A stretch of DNA of 64,000 nt, taken from positions 9,929,501-9,993,500 of the forward strand of contig NZ_CP107799.1 in assembly GCF_041431135.1 (NCBI RefSeq), given 5' to 3'. The notes beneath the pieces were generated by a model, which saw only the letters and a list, made by a program, of their open reading frames with translations, did not search any database and was not told the DNA's origin. This DNA is from Streptomyces sp. NBC_00554. Its GTDB lineage: Bacteria > Actinomycetota > Actinomycetes > Streptomycetales > Streptomycetaceae. Positions 63,975 to 64,000 of this stretch are shown here, one piece after another (position 1 is the stretch's first letter; every line of letters starts with the position of its first letter). The position numbers were made by a program, and so were the translations under genes.

Positions 63975-64000
63975 GACCTCTGCTTTCGTGAGCCGACTCA

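Noticed and set aside
1..64000. CRISPR arrays, IS elements, phage genes, rRNA operons
   Set aside because: No spaced long repeats, transposase or integrase motifs or rRNA-like stretches were seen on either strand.

Overview
The window reads as a chromosome segment of a Streptomyces-type actinomycete. It has very high GC with strong third-position bias, many GTG starts, ATGA/GTGA stop-start overlaps, Tat and lipoprotein signals, a melC1-melC2 tyrosinase pair, an ECF41 sigma factor, several GAF/PAS-PP2C phosphatases and a heavy load of secreted polysaccharide hydrolases. About 56 genes can be supported. No rRNA, tRNA, CRISPR array, IS element, phage or origin was seen.

Layout. 1-7.8 kb: a gene tail, a hypothetical protein, an SGNH lipoprotein, a response regulator/hybrid kinase pair, a GAF-PP2C phosphatase, a zinc alcohol dehydrogenase and a VOC protein. 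7.9-12.2 kb: an ArsR-like regulator, RNase HI, melC2/melC1 and a flavin monooxygenase. 12.2-17.3 kb: an MFS pump with its TetR regulator and twin operators, AlkB, and an NADH-dehydrogenase-like oxidoreductase with its ECF41 sigma factor. 17.3-20.7 kb: an APH-type kinase divergent from a TPR/polyprenyl-synthase operon, with an unusual 13-bp-period GTATAC array between them. 20.9-30.5 kb: a secreted M4 protease, AIM24, an FMN reductase with divergent TetR, a sulfite-oxidase-like enzyme, a GH64 beta-1,3-glucanase, a lipoprotein and a membrane PLC-like protein.

30.5-43 kb is a coherent sugar island. An intracellular GH36 alpha-galactosidase is divergent from a ROK regulator, followed by an ABC importer (binding protein and two permeases), a secreted GH27 alpha-galactosidase, a GH95 fucosidase-type enzyme and an SGNH esterase. 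It probably harvests galactosides/fucosides from plant polysaccharide, with ROK sensing the imported sugar. 43-51.6 kb holds more beta-1,3-glucan genes (GH55, and GH16 with two CBM32-like modules), a LacI regulator, a universal stress protein, a DinB protein and a secreted protein/lipoprotein pair. GH55 and GH64 share a promoter layout with an AGCGCT palindrome at the start point, suggesting one laminarin-type regulon. 51.6-64 kb: a Nudix hydrolase, an aldo/keto reductase under a MerR-type promoter, a large GAF-PAS-GAF-PP2C phosphatase, LysR/LysE, an MFS transporter, a methyltransferase, an ATP-dependent DNA ligase, a Gfo/Idh/MocA oxidoreductase and a PIG-L deacetylase.

A striking window-wide feature is that six genes carry internal frame changes, almost all readable as 1- or 2-base losses, with family-typical protein continuing in the next frame. 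This looks more like indel error in the sequence than decay, and anyone using these gene models should restore the frames first.
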